This document shows, piece after piece, positions 8,927 to 17,222 of a stretch of 64,000 nucleotides of DNA. Made by a program: the position numbers and the translations under genes. The notes beneath the pieces were generated by a model. The model was not told the DNA's origin and searched no databases. It saw only the letters and a list, made by a program, of their open reading frames with translations. Positions within the stretch are counted from its first letter, which is position 1, and the number at the start of each line of letters is the position of its first letter. This DNA comes from Azospirillum cavernae. Lineage in GTDB: Bacteria; Pseudomonadota; Alphaproteobacteria; Azospirillales; Azospirillaceae. The DNA lies in assembly GCF_003590795.1 (NCBI RefSeq), contig NZ_QYUL01000002.1, positions 186,001 through 250,000 on the forward strand, written 5' to 3'.

Positions 8927-10095
8927 CCCTCTCTCCCCGCCATGGCGGCCAACCGTCGGCCAAGCGCCGCCGGTTCGGCCACCTCGCTCGCCAGCCCGGC
9001 CTCGATGGCCGAACGCGGCATTCCCCAGATCACGGCGGTGGCCGGATCCTGCACCAGCACCGGCGCGCCGCGCTGGGCCAGCGCGCGGGCGCCGTCGCAA
9101 CCGTCGCTGCCCATCCCGGTCAGGATCACCCCCACCGGACGCCGCGCCGTCAAGGCGGCGGAGCGGAACAGAATGTCGGCGTTCGGGCGGTAGACCGCGC
9201 TGCCGCCGTCCAGCAGCCGCAGGGCGAAGACGTTGGGGCGCACACGCGCCACCTCGCCGTTGCGCCCGCCGGGCAGCAGATAGACGGTGTTGGCGGTCAA
9301 CTCCTTCCCGTCCTCCGCCTCGACCACCGCGACTCCCAGGGTCGAGGCCAGCGAATCGGCCAAGCTGCGGCTGAACACCGCCGGAATGTGTTGGGCGATG
9401 ACGATGGGGGCGGAATAGGGGCAGATTGGACGCAGAAAATCCGGCAAGGTCTGCGGCCCGCCGGTCGAGGCCGCGACCACCACCAAATCGGGCGCGCCAA
9501 CCATGGTGACGCTGCGCAGCGGGGGCGCCGCTGTCGGCGACGGGGCGGCGGCCCTGCCCTCGCCAACCGGCGACGACACAGGCGCGCACGAGCGCTCCGC
9601 CGACCTGTCAACCGCCGGGGCCAACGGCTCCGCCGGGCGCGGCTTGGGCGGCGGGCTGTCGCGTCCGGTCAGAATGGCGGCGGCTACCGCCAGCTTGCTG
9701 CGCAGCAGCTCGCCGACCTGGGCCAGATCGGTTTTGAAATGCTCCGACGCCTTCGGCACAAAATCAATGGCCCCGGCGCTGAGCGCCGACAGGGTCAAGG
9801 CCGCGCCTTGGGTGGTGAAGGCGCTGACCATGATGACCACCGGCGCGCCGCCGCGCGGCGGGCGCACCCGCTTCAACACGCCGATGCCGTCCAGGCCCGG
9901 CATGTCGAGATCCAGCGTCACCACGTCGGGCCGCAGGTTGCGGATCGCCTCGACCCCGGCCAAGCCGTCATTGGCCTCGCCCACCACGGTGAAACCCGGC
10001 GTGTGGCCGACGATGTGGCGCAGCGAGGCCCGCATGAAGGCGGAATCGTCGATGATGAGAACGCGCAAGGCTTTCGGATTCGGCAGCGTCAGCAT
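8923..10095 (-). CDS. cheB: chemotaxis response regulator protein-glutamate methylesterase CheB
   Basis: This 390-residue protein has a receiver domain at residues 10-130 (LIIDDSAFMR; phospho-acceptor in VVTLDLDMPGLDG near residue 62; lysine in FVPKAS). A Pro/Ala linker follows. From about residue 195 there is a CheB methylesterase domain with the catalytic serine in VVVAASTGGPQTL, histidine in IAQHIPAVFS and aspartate in GMGSDGCDGA. It removes methyl groups (and deamidates glutamines) on chemoreceptors when phosphorylated by CheA. Its start shares a base with the upstream CheW-protein stop (TGATG at 10093-10097), and its stop overlaps the cheA start. It is paired with CheR two genes upstream, so this array can adapt by methylation. 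Confidence 0.96.
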   Translation of the reverse strand: MLTLPNPKALRVLIIDDSAFMRASLRHIVGHTPGFTVVGEANDGLAGVEAIRNLRPDVVTLDLDMPGLDGIGVLKRVRPPRGGAPVVIMVSAFTTQGAALTLSALSAGAIDFVPKASEHFKTDLAQVGELLRSKLAVAAAILTGRDSPPPKPRPAEPLAPAVDRSAERSCAPVSSPVGEGRAAAPSPTAAPPLRSVTMVGAPDLVVVAASTGGPQTLPDFLRPICPYSAPIVIAQHIPAVFSRSLADSLASTLGVAVVEAEDGKELTANTVYLLPGGRNGEVARVRPNVFALRLLDGGSAVYRPNADILFRSAALTARRPVGVILTGMGSDGCDGARALAQRGAPVLVQDPATAVIWGMPRSAIEAGLASEVAEPAALGRRLAAMAGREG

Positions 10096-11060
10096 CAGGC
10101 CCCCGCCCGTTGCGCCGCGTCGGCGTTGACCAGATCACGCAACAGAGCCTCGCCGGTGATGACGGAATAGGCGTGATCGTCGCGGCGACCGATTCCATCA
10201 ACGCCGGGCGACGGGAACCATTCCGGCTCCGTCACATCCCGGCGCAACGGCAGTGGGCGGAGGATTTCGTCCACCCGCAAGGCCAACGACCCGACCGACG
10301 ACGACAAAACGACGAAATCGGCGCGTTCGGGCAAAATCTCCGGCTCCGCCAGATCCAGCACGGGAACCACCGCGCCGATCACCTCGACCGCGCAGCGGAT
10401 GCGCCCCTGCGCGCCCGGCACCCGGAACAGGCGCTGGCGGTAGAGAATGCGGCGGACGTCGGCGTAGCTGGCGGCGAAAGAGCGACCGGCGATGGTGAAA
10501 ATCAGATGCATCGGCCCGACAGACGCGTCGTTCGCCTCGGCCGCCACACTGTTGGACGGCCCGCCGCTCGCGGCGGAAGTCGGCGCGACCGGGGCCGACG
10601 GCACATCGCCGATCCCATCGGCGCCCAGCACGAAGGCCCGCCCGATCCCTTCGATCACGGCGGCGGAGCGGCATATCCGACCCGGCGGAATCCAGGGCGC
10701 CGACCCGAACGCCGTCGGGTTGCGGAATCCCAGAACGCTGTCGGCCAGCAGACCGACGGTTCCCGCCGGACCATGCAGCAAAATCACGTCGCCCCGACGC
10801 TCCGGCGGTTGATCGAACAGATTGGCGGGATCGACCACCGGGATGAAACAGCCATTGTGCAGCAGCACCGCCGCCACCAGCGGCGTCGGATAGCCGGGTT
10901 GGTCGAGAATCGGCTCCTCGACGATCTCCAACACGTCGGCGGTCGGACAGCAATAGGTCTGCCCGCGCCGATCAAACACCAAAACCGGGGTCAGGGCGGC
11001 GCCGTCTTGCGTGGTTGCGGCGATGTCAGCGACCATGTCAGCGGCCTGCCGGGCGGTCAT
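10095..11060 (-). CDS. CheW-domain scaffold with two CheW modules
   Basis: This 321-residue cytosolic protein appears to contain two CheW-like beta-barrel modules. The first starts TPVLVFDRRGQTYCCPTADV and the second starts MHLIFTIAGRSFAASYADV. A Ser/Ala/Gly-rich linker near residues 160-190 separates them. Classic CheW has one module (about 160 residues) and links receptors to CheA. A double-module version could bridge two receptor or kinase partners in the lattice. The start at 11060 has AAGGGG upstream and overlaps cheR by 23 bp; a later ATG at 11036, just after the cheR stop, is an alternative. No single-domain CheW exists in this operon, so this protein presumably fills that role. Confidence 0.85.
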   Translation of the reverse strand: MTARQAADMVADIAATTQDGAALTPVLVFDRRGQTYCCPTADVLEIVEEPILDQPGYPTPLVAAVLLHNGCFIPVVDPANLFDQPPERRGDVILLHGPAGTVGLLADSVLGFRNPTAFGSAPWIPPGRICRSAAVIEGIGRAFVLGADGIGDVPSAPVAPTSAASGGPSNSVAAEANDASVGPMHLIFTIAGRSFAASYADVRRILYRQRLFRVPGAQGRIRCAVEVIGAVVPVLDLAEPEILPERADFVVLSSSVGSLALRVDEILRPLPLRRDVTEPEWFPSPGVDGIGRRDDHAYSVITGEALLRDLVNADAAQRAGA

Positions 11061-11883
11061 CGGCGTTCCCCTTGACGAACAGCCCGGTTCCGTTGCGGAA
11101 CAGGGGTTGAAAGCCGAACTGCTGCGGGTCGGCGGGCGGCGCGCTGTCCCCCGGCCCCAGCAGCAGCAACCCACCGGGACGCACCGCCGCGCCCAACGCG
11201 GCGAAGGCCGCTTGGCGCGCGGCGTCATCCATATAGATCAACACGTTGCGGCAAGCCACCGCGTCGAAAAACAACGGCGCGGGCGGCATTTTGAGGATGT
11301 TGTGCTCGGCGAAGCGGACCACGGCGCGGATCGGGTCGGCGACGCGGCGGCGGCCATCCTCGGTCAGCGGCAAATCGGCCTCGTCCTCCGCCCCCACCTG
11401 ACGGCAGGGCGACATCGGGCCGGTGCGGTACAGCCCCTCGCGCGCCACCGCCAGCGCCGAACGGGAAATGTCGGTGCCCAGCACGCTGACATTCTGGCCC
11501 AGACGGCGCAGCGTGATCGCCAGCGAATAGGCCTCCTCCCCGGTGGCGCAACCCGCCGACCACAGGGCCAGCGTCGCGTCGGACCGGGCCGGAGCGCTGG
11601 CGTCGCACAGCAGGGATCCCATCAGCGCCAGTTGGCGGCGGTCGCGGAAAAAATAGGTTTCCCGGTTGGTCGCGCCGTCGATCAGCCGGGCGACCAGCGC
11701 GTCGCGTTCCACCCCGCTGGCGAGCGCCGCGCCCGGTGGCAGATGGTCGCAGGCGTCGATCAACCGGGCGCCGACCGGCCCGGCGGGGTTGGCGCCAATC
11801 AGACGGCAGGTGTCGAGCGCCAAGGAGGAGGCGACGATGGGAGGGCGCGCGGGCGGCGGATCCAGCGGCGGCAGGGCGGCCAT
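11038..11883 (-). CDS. cheR: chemotaxis protein methyltransferase CheR
   Basis: This 281-residue SAM-dependent methyltransferase adds methyl groups to receptor glutamates. The N-terminal helical part ends with the family motif TNRETYFFRD. The SAM site is WSAGCATGEEAYSLAI, with the acidic loop at VLGTDISRSAL and the late motif CRNVLIYMD. The start at 11883 is supported by a one-base TGATG overlap with the upstream receiver gene. An in-frame upstream extension of 87 codons runs antiparallel to that gene and is low-complexity, so it is rejected. Together with CheB it forms the adaptation pair for the operon's receptors. Confidence 0.94.
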   Translation of the reverse strand: MAALPPLDPPPARPPIVASSLALDTCRLIGANPAGPVGARLIDACDHLPPGAALASGVERDALVARLIDGATNRETYFFRDRRQLALMGSLLCDASAPARSDATLALWSAGCATGEEAYSLAITLRRLGQNVSVLGTDISRSALAVAREGLYRTGPMSPCRQVGAEDEADLPLTEDGRRRVADPIRAVVRFAEHNILKMPPAPLFFDAVACRNVLIYMDDAARQAAFAALGAAVRPGGLLLLGPGDSAPPADPQQFGFQPLFRNGTGLFVKGNADDRPAGR

Positions 11884-12326
11884 CAGCCCTCCTCGGGCGG
11901 GGCCAGCGCCGCCCGCATCGCGGACAGGATGGCCCGCCCGCTGACCTCGACCAGATCGGCGCTGACCGCGCCCGACGGTTTGGCGACGACGGCGGCGGCC
12001 CCGGCCATCAGGCAGGCGCGGCGTTCCGCCGATCCCGGCCCGGCGATGGACGACACCACCACCACCATCGCGTCGCTGACCGCGCGGATGGCGGGCAAGG
12101 CGTCCAAGCCGCCCATCACCGGCATTTCCAAATCCAGCAAACACAGATCGGGCCGCAGCTCCCGCGCCTGCTCAATCGCCGCGCGCCCGTCCGCCGCCGT
12201 GCCGACCACTTGCCAGCGCGCCGCCCCATCGGCGTCGCGGTCGCTGTCCAACAGCCGGGACAACAGGCTGCGCATCATCGACGAATCGTCGGCGATCAGC
12301 ACGCTTGGCGCGACGGCCCCCGGCAT
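11883..12326 (-). CDS. single-domain response regulator (CheY/CheB-receiver-like)
   Basis: This 147-residue receiver-only protein has the acidic pocket at VLIADDSSMMR, the phospho-acceptor aspartate in LCLLDLEMPVMGG and the lysine in VVAKPSG. Its sequence resembles CheB receivers (a DLEMP-type loop and AKPSG) more than flagellar-switch CheY. It has no output domain. It may be a second phosphate sink or an alternative output for the local CheA. The ATG at 12326 shares its A with the MCP stop (TGATG). A GTG three bases upstream, overlapping by four bases, is also possible. Its stop overlaps the cheR start. Confidence 0.88.
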   Translation of the reverse strand: MPGAVAPSVLIADDSSMMRSLLSRLLDSDRDADGAARWQVVGTAADGRAAIEQARELRPDLCLLDLEMPVMGGLDALPAIRAVSDAMVVVVSSIAGPGSAERRACLMAGAAAVVAKPSGAVSADLVEVSGRAILSAMRAALAPPEEG

Positions 12327-13984
12327 CACGCCGCCTTGTCCGAATCGTCGTCGGCCTCGTCATCGCCCAAATCAATGACCACGCCGCCGTCGGTCGCCGC
12401 CGGATCCGACGCCTTGCGCCGCCGCCCGGATTCGGCCATCCGCCGCGTGCTGTCGGCCAGCCGGGTCAGTTCCACCATGGTGGCGGAAATTTCCTCGCAA
12501 GCGGTGGCGTTGGCGTTGGCGGTTTCGGTCAGGCGCTGCAAGCTCGCCTCGATCTGCTGGAGCACCGCGCCCTGCTCCTCCATCGATTTGGCGATGTCTT
12601 CGGACAGGCTGTCGGTTTCGTTGATCGAACCCGCGACGCTGTTCATCACCCCGCCAACGTCGGTGGCGATGCTGACGCCGTTTTGGATGCGCTCGCCGCT
12701 GTCGGCGGCCAGAAGGGCGATTTCCTGAGCCAGATCGGCGGTTTGCTGGGCCAGATTGCCGACCTCTTCGGCGACCACGGAAAAGCCACGCCCATGCTCG
12801 CCCGCCCGCGCCGCCTCGATGGCGGCGTTCAGCGACAGGATGTTGGAGCGGGTGGCCAGCTCGCTGATGCTCTGGGTGATGGCGTTGATGCGGGCGCTGG
12901 TGACGGCGATTTCCTGAACCGCGCCGGTCATCGCCGTCATCTGGGTCAGTCCCCCGGCAAGCTGGGTCGCCGCCTTGCGCGAGCAATGCTTGGCCGACAG
13001 GCTGACCGACGCGATGGTGCCGATGATCGCCGTGGTGCGCGACACCGAATTGGTGATCGCCTCGACCGACTGCATCTGACGTTGGGAGCCGCCGGACACC
13101 TGCTCGACCGCCGCCGCCGCCTGGCTGGTCGCGGCGGCGACCTGTTCGGCGGTGGATTGGGTGCGGCGGGCCAACTCGTCCGATCCGCGCAACGTGTCCT
13201 TCAAAAGCTGGACGGCGCGGGCAATGTCGCCGATCTCGTCGCGCCGGTCCAGCCCGCGCACCCGGCGGTCAAGGTTGCCGCCCAACAGCGCCTTGGCGGT
13301 GCCAATCAACGTGTGCAGCGGGCGCACCACGGTCAAGCGCAGCAGCAGGAAGGCGAACAGGAAGGCCCCGGCCAGCGTCAGCCCGACGATGCGCACCACC
13401 AGCGTGCTGGCCGCGTCGGAATTGGCCGACGTCGCGCGGGCCTGGTTGCGCGCCTGTTCTTGCGCCTGTTCGATCAGCCTGGTCATCAAGCCGTCGAACT
13501 CTTCGACCGACGCGGTGACGGCGCGGCCCAGATCGCGCAGCGAGTCGGGCGGCGCTCCGGCGGCCAGGGCAAATTTCGCGGCGACCAAGGTGTCGATGCG
13601 CTGGCCCAGCCGGTCAAACCCCTCGCGCGCCACCTTCAATTCTCGCGACAGGCTGGGCAGGTTGCGCTCCGCCTCCGTCATCTGGGTGATGAAGGCGATG
13701 GATTCCTCCTTCAAACGCCCGGTGGTCTGGCGGGCGCGCAAACCGCTCGGCTCGCTCAGCGTCTCGAAGGTCAGACGGACGGCGTTCATCGCGGTCGCCC
13801 GCGCCCGCGCCATCCAGACGATGCCGACCGCGTCATGGTCGATCAGGCTGATGAGTTCGCTTTCGGTGTCGTCCTGGATCTTGTTGATCCGGTCAATCCC
13901 GACGAACACGACCACCGCCAGCACGGTGAGGATCAGCAGAACCTTGCCGATCAGCGGCACAGACAGGGCCGGTTTCATCGCCAT
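12326..13984 (-). CDS. methyl-accepting chemotaxis protein
   Basis: This 552-residue inner-membrane chemoreceptor has a first helix near residues 9-28 ([20 protein letters not shown]). A periplasmic four-helix-type sensor of about 160 residues follows, then a second helix ([19 protein letters not shown]). HAMP ([19 protein letters not shown]) and an MCP signalling hairpin come next. The tip is [20 protein letters not shown] with [13 protein letters not shown]. The same ILSLNA form is present in the other receptor of this operon. An ATG six bases inside (13978) has better ribosome-site spacing and may be the real start. The gene sits second in the che operon, 10 bases after the CheY-like gene. 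Ligand unknown. Confidence 0.93.
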   Translation of the reverse strand: MAMKPALSVPLIGKVLLILTVLAVVVFVGIDRINKIQDDTESELISLIDHDAVGIVWMARARATAMNAVRLTFETLSEPSGLRARQTTGRLKEESIAFITQMTEAERNLPSLSRELKVAREGFDRLGQRIDTLVAAKFALAAGAPPDSLRDLGRAVTASVEEFDGLMTRLIEQAQEQARNQARATSANSDAASTLVVRIVGLTLAGAFLFAFLLLRLTVVRPLHTLIGTAKALLGGNLDRRVRGLDRRDEIGDIARAVQLLKDTLRGSDELARRTQSTAEQVAAATSQAAAAVEQVSGGSQRQMQSVEAITNSVSRTTAIIGTIASVSLSAKHCSRKAATQLAGGLTQMTAMTGAVQEIAVTSARINAITQSISELATRSNILSLNAAIEAARAGEHGRGFSVVAEEVGNLAQQTADLAQEIALLAADSGERIQNGVSIATDVGGVMNSVAGSINETDSLSEDIAKSMEEQGAVLQQIEASLQRLTETANANATACEEISATMVELTRLADSTRRMAESGRRRKASDPAATDGGVVIDLGDDEADDDSDKAA

Positions 13985-13994
13985 CCCCCCAAAA

Positions 13995-14384
13995 TCAGGT
14001 CAGTTTGCCAAGGGCCGCTTCGACCCGAACCTTCAGATCCTTGACCGCCACCGGCTTGCGCAAGAACAGCCGGACCCCGGCGGCGATGGCCGTCTTGACC
14101 GAGCTTTCCTCGGCGTTGCCCGTCACCATGATGATCGGCAGCTTGGCGGTTTTCGGGTTGCCGCGCAGCATCTTGAACAGCGTCAGGCCATCGGTGCCGG
14201 GCATGTTCCAATCCAGCGTCATCAGGTCGAATTCGGTGGTCAGCACCGCGTCGATCGCCGCCACCGCCGACGTGCATTCGGTGACGTTGCGCACGCCCAA
14301 TTGCGAAAACGCGTAGCGATGCAGGCGGAGCATGCTGTCCTGGTCATCGACGCAGATGACCTTGAGTTGATCGGCCCGAGGCAT
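13995..14384 (-). CDS. CheY-like response regulator
   Basis: This 129-residue single receiver domain has the acidic pocket [12 protein letters not shown], the phospho-acceptor aspartate in [13 protein letters not shown], the conserved threonine in IIMVTGNAE and the lysine in LFLRKPV. It is the first gene of the chemosensory operon. An AGGGCAAGGA ribosome site sits directly before the ATG, and an AT-rich upstream region (14400-14500) is the likely promoter region, although no confident hexamer pair is visible. It is the probable diffusible output of the local CheA. Whether it binds the flagellar switch or another target cannot be read. Confidence 0.9.
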   Translation of the reverse strand: MPRADQLKVICVDDQDSMLRLHRYAFSQLGVRNVTECTSAVAAIDAVLTTEFDLMTLDWNMPGTDGLTLFKMLRGNPKTAKLPIIMVTGNAEESSVKTAIAAGVRLFLRKPVAVKDLKVRVEAALGKLT

Positions 14385-14536
14385 TCCTTGCCCTTTCGGT
14401 GCGAAGATTGGCGAGATGACGCAATGTCTCTAAAGACACGGGAAATCTTAATAAAATGCGAAACACTTGGCGCCAGGGCTGCGGTAAATTCACACAGAAT
14501 GTGACATGACCTTGCGCGCGCCGCGCAAGACTCCGA

Positions 14537-15342
14537 TCACGGCGGCAACCAACTGACCATCCAGGTGTCGAATCCCTGCGCCTCAGCCTCTTTGGCCAAG
14601 CGTTTTGCGTGCGTCGCGTCCTCTTGCGGCCCCAGCGTCACCGTCAGCCAGCCCGTCGCGTCGGGCGGATCGGCGACGACGACGACCGGGGTGAAGCCCT
14701 TGGCCGCCACAGCGCTGGACAAGGCCCCGGCGCGGGATTCAATCAGAAAGCGCCCGACCGCCACCGAATAGACCATCGGCGGGGCCGGATCTTTGACGGG
14801 CGCGGCGACGGGCGGCGGCGGGACAGCGGCGGCGACCTGCCCCGAATCGGCGGGCGCAAGGGCGGGCGCGGCGGGCGGCGCGTTGGACGCCTGCTCCAGC
14901 AACGGCCCGCGCAGGTCCGAGTTGGGCGGGGCGGATGGCGGTTCGCCGAAACCAAAGCCCTTGACCTTCACCGTCTTGATCGCGGGCACCGCCTCGCCGC
15001 TGGGACTCGGCGCATTGGAACTGGGGGCGTTGGAGCCGGGGGCGCTGGGGTTTGCCGGAGCGGCGGGCGCGGCGGCAGGGGGGGTGGCGCGGGAGCGGCG
15101 GCGGGAGCCGGGGCCGAGGGCGTCGGCGCCGGAGCCGGAGCCGACAAGGTCGGAGCCGGGGGCAAAACCGGGATCGGCGGCGCGGTGACGGACGGCAGCG
15201 CAAGAGACGGCTTGGCCATGGGCGGCGCGTCTGGAACTCCCACCAGATTGGCGCCGACCACCATCCCGAACAGAAAGGTCAGAAGACCGAACAGCAACAC
15301 GGCCCCGATGAGGAGCGGCAACGAACTGCGCAACGCCGCCAT
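14537..15342 (-). pseudogene. SPOR-domain membrane protein, reading frame broken at a C7 tract
   Basis: Two reading frames together encode one plausible protein. The first frame starts at 15342 (MAALRSSLPLLIG) with one membrane helix (LLIGAVLLFGLLTFLFGMVVG) and a Pro/Ala-rich periplasmic linker. It then leaves frame at seven C residues (coding strand, 15084-15078). The other frame continues with more Pro/Ala linker and ends in a SPOR domain (MVYSVAVGRFLIESRAGALS to FDTWMVSWLPP), which binds denuded peptidoglycan. One extra C (C8), or a -1 slip on the tract, gives an uninterrupted protein of 268 residues. Read literally, the first frame ends at 14968 after 124 residues. The cause may be an indel error, slippage-based switching or real decay. 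Its start abuts the stop of the preceding gene. Confidence 0.75.
15078..15084 (-). repeat. C7 homopolymer at the SPOR-gene frame break
   Basis: Seven consecutive G residues on the plus strand (C7 in the coding sense) sit exactly where the frame of the SPOR-domain gene changes. Eight C residues would restore the frame. Homopolymers of this kind are known sites of both sequencing indels and replication or transcription slippage. Confidence 0.85.
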
Positions 15343-16089
15343 TCATCGCCCCTTCGCGGCGGCGGCGGACGTCGGAGCCACCGACGGCGCGATTGACGAC
15401 GATGCGGGCGCCGCCGACTCGGCGCGCGGTGGGCTGACCGCTGGCGCGACGGGTTTGACGGCCTGGGCCGGTTCCGCTGAGGCGGCTTTTCCCGATCCAC
15501 GGTCGCCCGACGCGGCCCCCGTCGCAGGCAAAGGCGGTTGCAACCGGGTCGCCTGCGGCTTTTCGGGCGCGACCGAGGCGCGCTGGTCGCTGAACATGCC
15601 GCGTTGCAAGCCAACCCCGCCCATCTGGAGCTTCTGCCAGGGGATGAAGCGCTCGTCGGGCAATTGCGCCTGCTGGCGGAAGGCGGCCATCGGCTGATAG
15701 GTGCCGGAATAATTGCTCCACCAGTCGAGCTTGCCGCCGTCAAACCGCATGGTCCCGGCGTAGAGCACCGGACGCCCGGCGGCCAAACCGGCGTGACCGC
15801 TGCGAGCGGACACATAGGTGTGCTGATCGTTGCGAGTGTTTCCCTGCACCCGAACGAAATTGTAGGTGCCGTTGGGCCGGGTCCGCAGATTGCGTTCGGC
15901 GCTGCTCAACAAAAACTCGTCGCCTTGGCTCCGCACCAACTCATCCCCAGCGCTCGCCCGCTCGCTCTTGCCCGCGCGCAGCGGCGTGAAGGTGGCCATC
16001 CGCTGCACGGTCGCGCCGCCCCCGGAGGCAGCCCCAGAGGCGGGCCAGCGCGTTGGCGGCGGGGCGAAGCGTTTGGGCGGATTGGACAT
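15343..16089 (-). CDS. hypothetical protein of the T6SS island
   Basis: I cannot name a family for this 248-residue protein. A central ordered region (about residues 60-160) includes YNFVRVQGNTRND, TYVSARSGHAGLA and DWWSNYSGTYQPMAAF. It is flanked by a Pro/Ser-rich N terminus and a long Ala/Pro-rich C-terminal tail. No signal peptide or membrane helix is evident. It lies between a DUF4280 PAAR-like gene and the SPOR gene, whose start directly abuts its stop. A role in loading, stabilising or being delivered by the nearby VgrG apparatus is possible by position only. The start at 16089 (MSNPPKRF) is chosen because the upstream extension is low-complexity. Confidence 0.7.
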   Translation of the reverse strand: MSNPPKRFAPPPTRWPASGAASGGGATVQRMATFTPLRAGKSERASAGDELVRSQGDEFLLSSAERNLRTRPNGTYNFVRVQGNTRNDQHTYVSARSGHAGLAAGRPVLYAGTMRFDGGKLDWWSNYSGTYQPMAAFRQQAQLPDERFIPWQKLQMGGVGLQRGMFSDQRASVAPEKPQATRLQPPLPATGAASGDRGSGKAASAEPAQAVKPVAPAVSPPRAESAAPASSSIAPSVAPTSAAAAKGR

Positions 16090-16159
16090 GCGGAACCCAG
16101 CGATGGGAAACTCGCCCCAGTATAGCGGAACCACCCAGCCCCGCAACCGCAGCGCCGCC

Positions 16160-16546
16160 TCACACTTGCGTCTGGAACTGCCCGGCCATGTTGATGCTGA
16201 TGGAGCCGCCCCAACTGCACAGGCATTTGCTGCCATTGTCCAGGGTTGGCATCTTTCCGATCATCACCGTGGGAATGCCGGGCATCCAGGGGGCCGCCGT
16301 CATTGGGATGCAGGGCATCGGCGTCAACACCCCCAGCGCCGCCGCCGTCGCCGCCGCGACCATCGGGTTGGCCATGCTGTTGCACATGCCAAAGGGCAGG
16401 ATGTTCACCATCGGCTTGTAATCCATGATGTTGGCGGCGGGAACGCCCCCGGCCATCACGCAATTGGCGGGCAGAACCATCAGGCTGCCCGGCGCCACGC
16501 CGAAGCTGCACTGGACCAACGCCCCCATCACCACCTGCATGCCCAT
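16160..16546 (-). CDS. DUF4280 PAAR-like spike protein
   Basis: This 128-residue protein carries the features of the DUF4280 family: CSFGVAPGSLMVLPANCVMA, then NIMDYKPMVNILPFGMC, PMPCIPMTAAPWMPG and a Cys-rich CLCSWGGSISI end. The family is PAAR-like and caps the VgrG spike or carries effectors in contractile secretion systems. Eight cysteines or so are spread along the chain, consistent with metal-stabilised tips. A GGGAGG ribosome site lies just upstream of the ATG. It follows the YwqK-like gene by 21 bases and is two genes downstream of vgrG, which supports a tip role. Confidence 0.88.
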   Translation of the reverse strand: MGMQVVMGALVQCSFGVAPGSLMVLPANCVMAGGVPAANIMDYKPMVNILPFGMCNSMANPMVAAATAAALGVLTPMPCIPMTAAPWMPGIPTVMIGKMPTLDNGSKCLCSWGGSISINMAGQFQTQV

Positions 16547-16567
16547 GGCGCGCCTCCCGCTTTCGTC

Positions 16568-17206
16568 TCACTTGCCCAACAAACGGCCCAACAGCGACGT
16601 CTTGGCCGGAGCCGCCGGATCCTCGAAACGGGTCGGCCCCTCCACCGCCACGCCCGCGCGGAACAGCGTGCGTTCGGCGGGCGCGCCGCCGGGGTGGAAC
16701 TCCAGCGACTCGCCGTCGGCCAGCCCATCCTTGTAGGGGGTGCGGCGACGCGGCGTCCCGTCGGGGAAATATTCGGTGGTCGGGCCGTGCTGGCGGTCGT
16801 TCTCATAGGCCATGCTGACCAGCGGCGCGCCGTCGGGCGAAAAACACTCGGTCAGGCCATGCTTGCGCCCCTGGACATAGCGCACGACGGAGGCCAACCG
16901 ACCGGCCAGATCATAGCCGCGCAACGCGCCGTCCAACTGACCGGCGGCGTAGGTCAGTTCGGTTTGCAGCCGACCGTCGCGGTAGATTGTGGCGGGGCCG
17001 TCCGGTTGACCGGCGCGGTAGCCCATCCGCATCTGCACGCGTCCATCAGCGGCGTAGGCGATGAAAGGCCCATCCATCGCCCCGTCGGCGTTGAGATGGG
17101 CGACCGACAGCAAACGCCCATCCTCCGCGCGGGTTTCCACGCGGGTCAGGCCGGGCGGCGGAGCCTCGTCGTTTGGAAGAGCGGCGGGGTCGGAAAGTTG
17201 GGTCAT
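16568..17206 (-). CDS. YwqK/MORN-repeat protein (antitoxin-like)
   Basis: This 212-residue protein is made of repeated beta-hairpin units of about 20-24 residues: DGPFIAYAADGRVQMRMGYR, GPATIYRDGRLQTELTY, HGLTECFSPDGAPLVSMAYE, HGPTTEYFPDGTPRRRTPYK and DGESLEFHPGG. These are MORN-like/YwqK repeats, a family often annotated as the antitoxin partner of polymorphic toxins. It lies between vgrG (16 bases upstream) and the DUF4280 gene. It could be an immunity factor, an effector adaptor or a structural accessory. The exact partner is not shown by sequence. No signal peptide is visible, so it is probably cytoplasmic. Confidence 0.82.
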   Translation of the reverse strand: MTQLSDPAALPNDEAPPPGLTRVETRAEDGRLLSVAHLNADGAMDGPFIAYAADGRVQMRMGYRAGQPDGPATIYRDGRLQTELTYAAGQLDGALRGYDLAGRLASVVRYVQGRKHGLTECFSPDGAPLVSMAYENDRQHGPTTEYFPDGTPRRRTPYKDGLADGESLEFHPGGAPAERTLFRAGVAVEGPTRFEDPAAPAKTSLLGRLLGK

Positions 17207-17222
17207 CGTCCGTTCGTTGGGT

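Noticed and set aside
6125..9193. A 1022-codon open frame on the plus strand
   Set aside because: It is antisense to cheA and cheB and is dominated by Arg, Gly, Gln and His with no recognisable fold.
8927..9589. A 221-codon N-terminal extension of cheA
   Set aside because: It overlaps nearly all of the CheB catalytic domain in another frame. The ATG at 8926 has a good ribosome site and gives a standard P1 start.
11884..12144. An 87-codon N-terminal extension of cheR
   Set aside because: It overlaps the receiver gene in another frame and is Gly/Arg low-complexity. The TGATG junction at 11881-11885 marks the real start.
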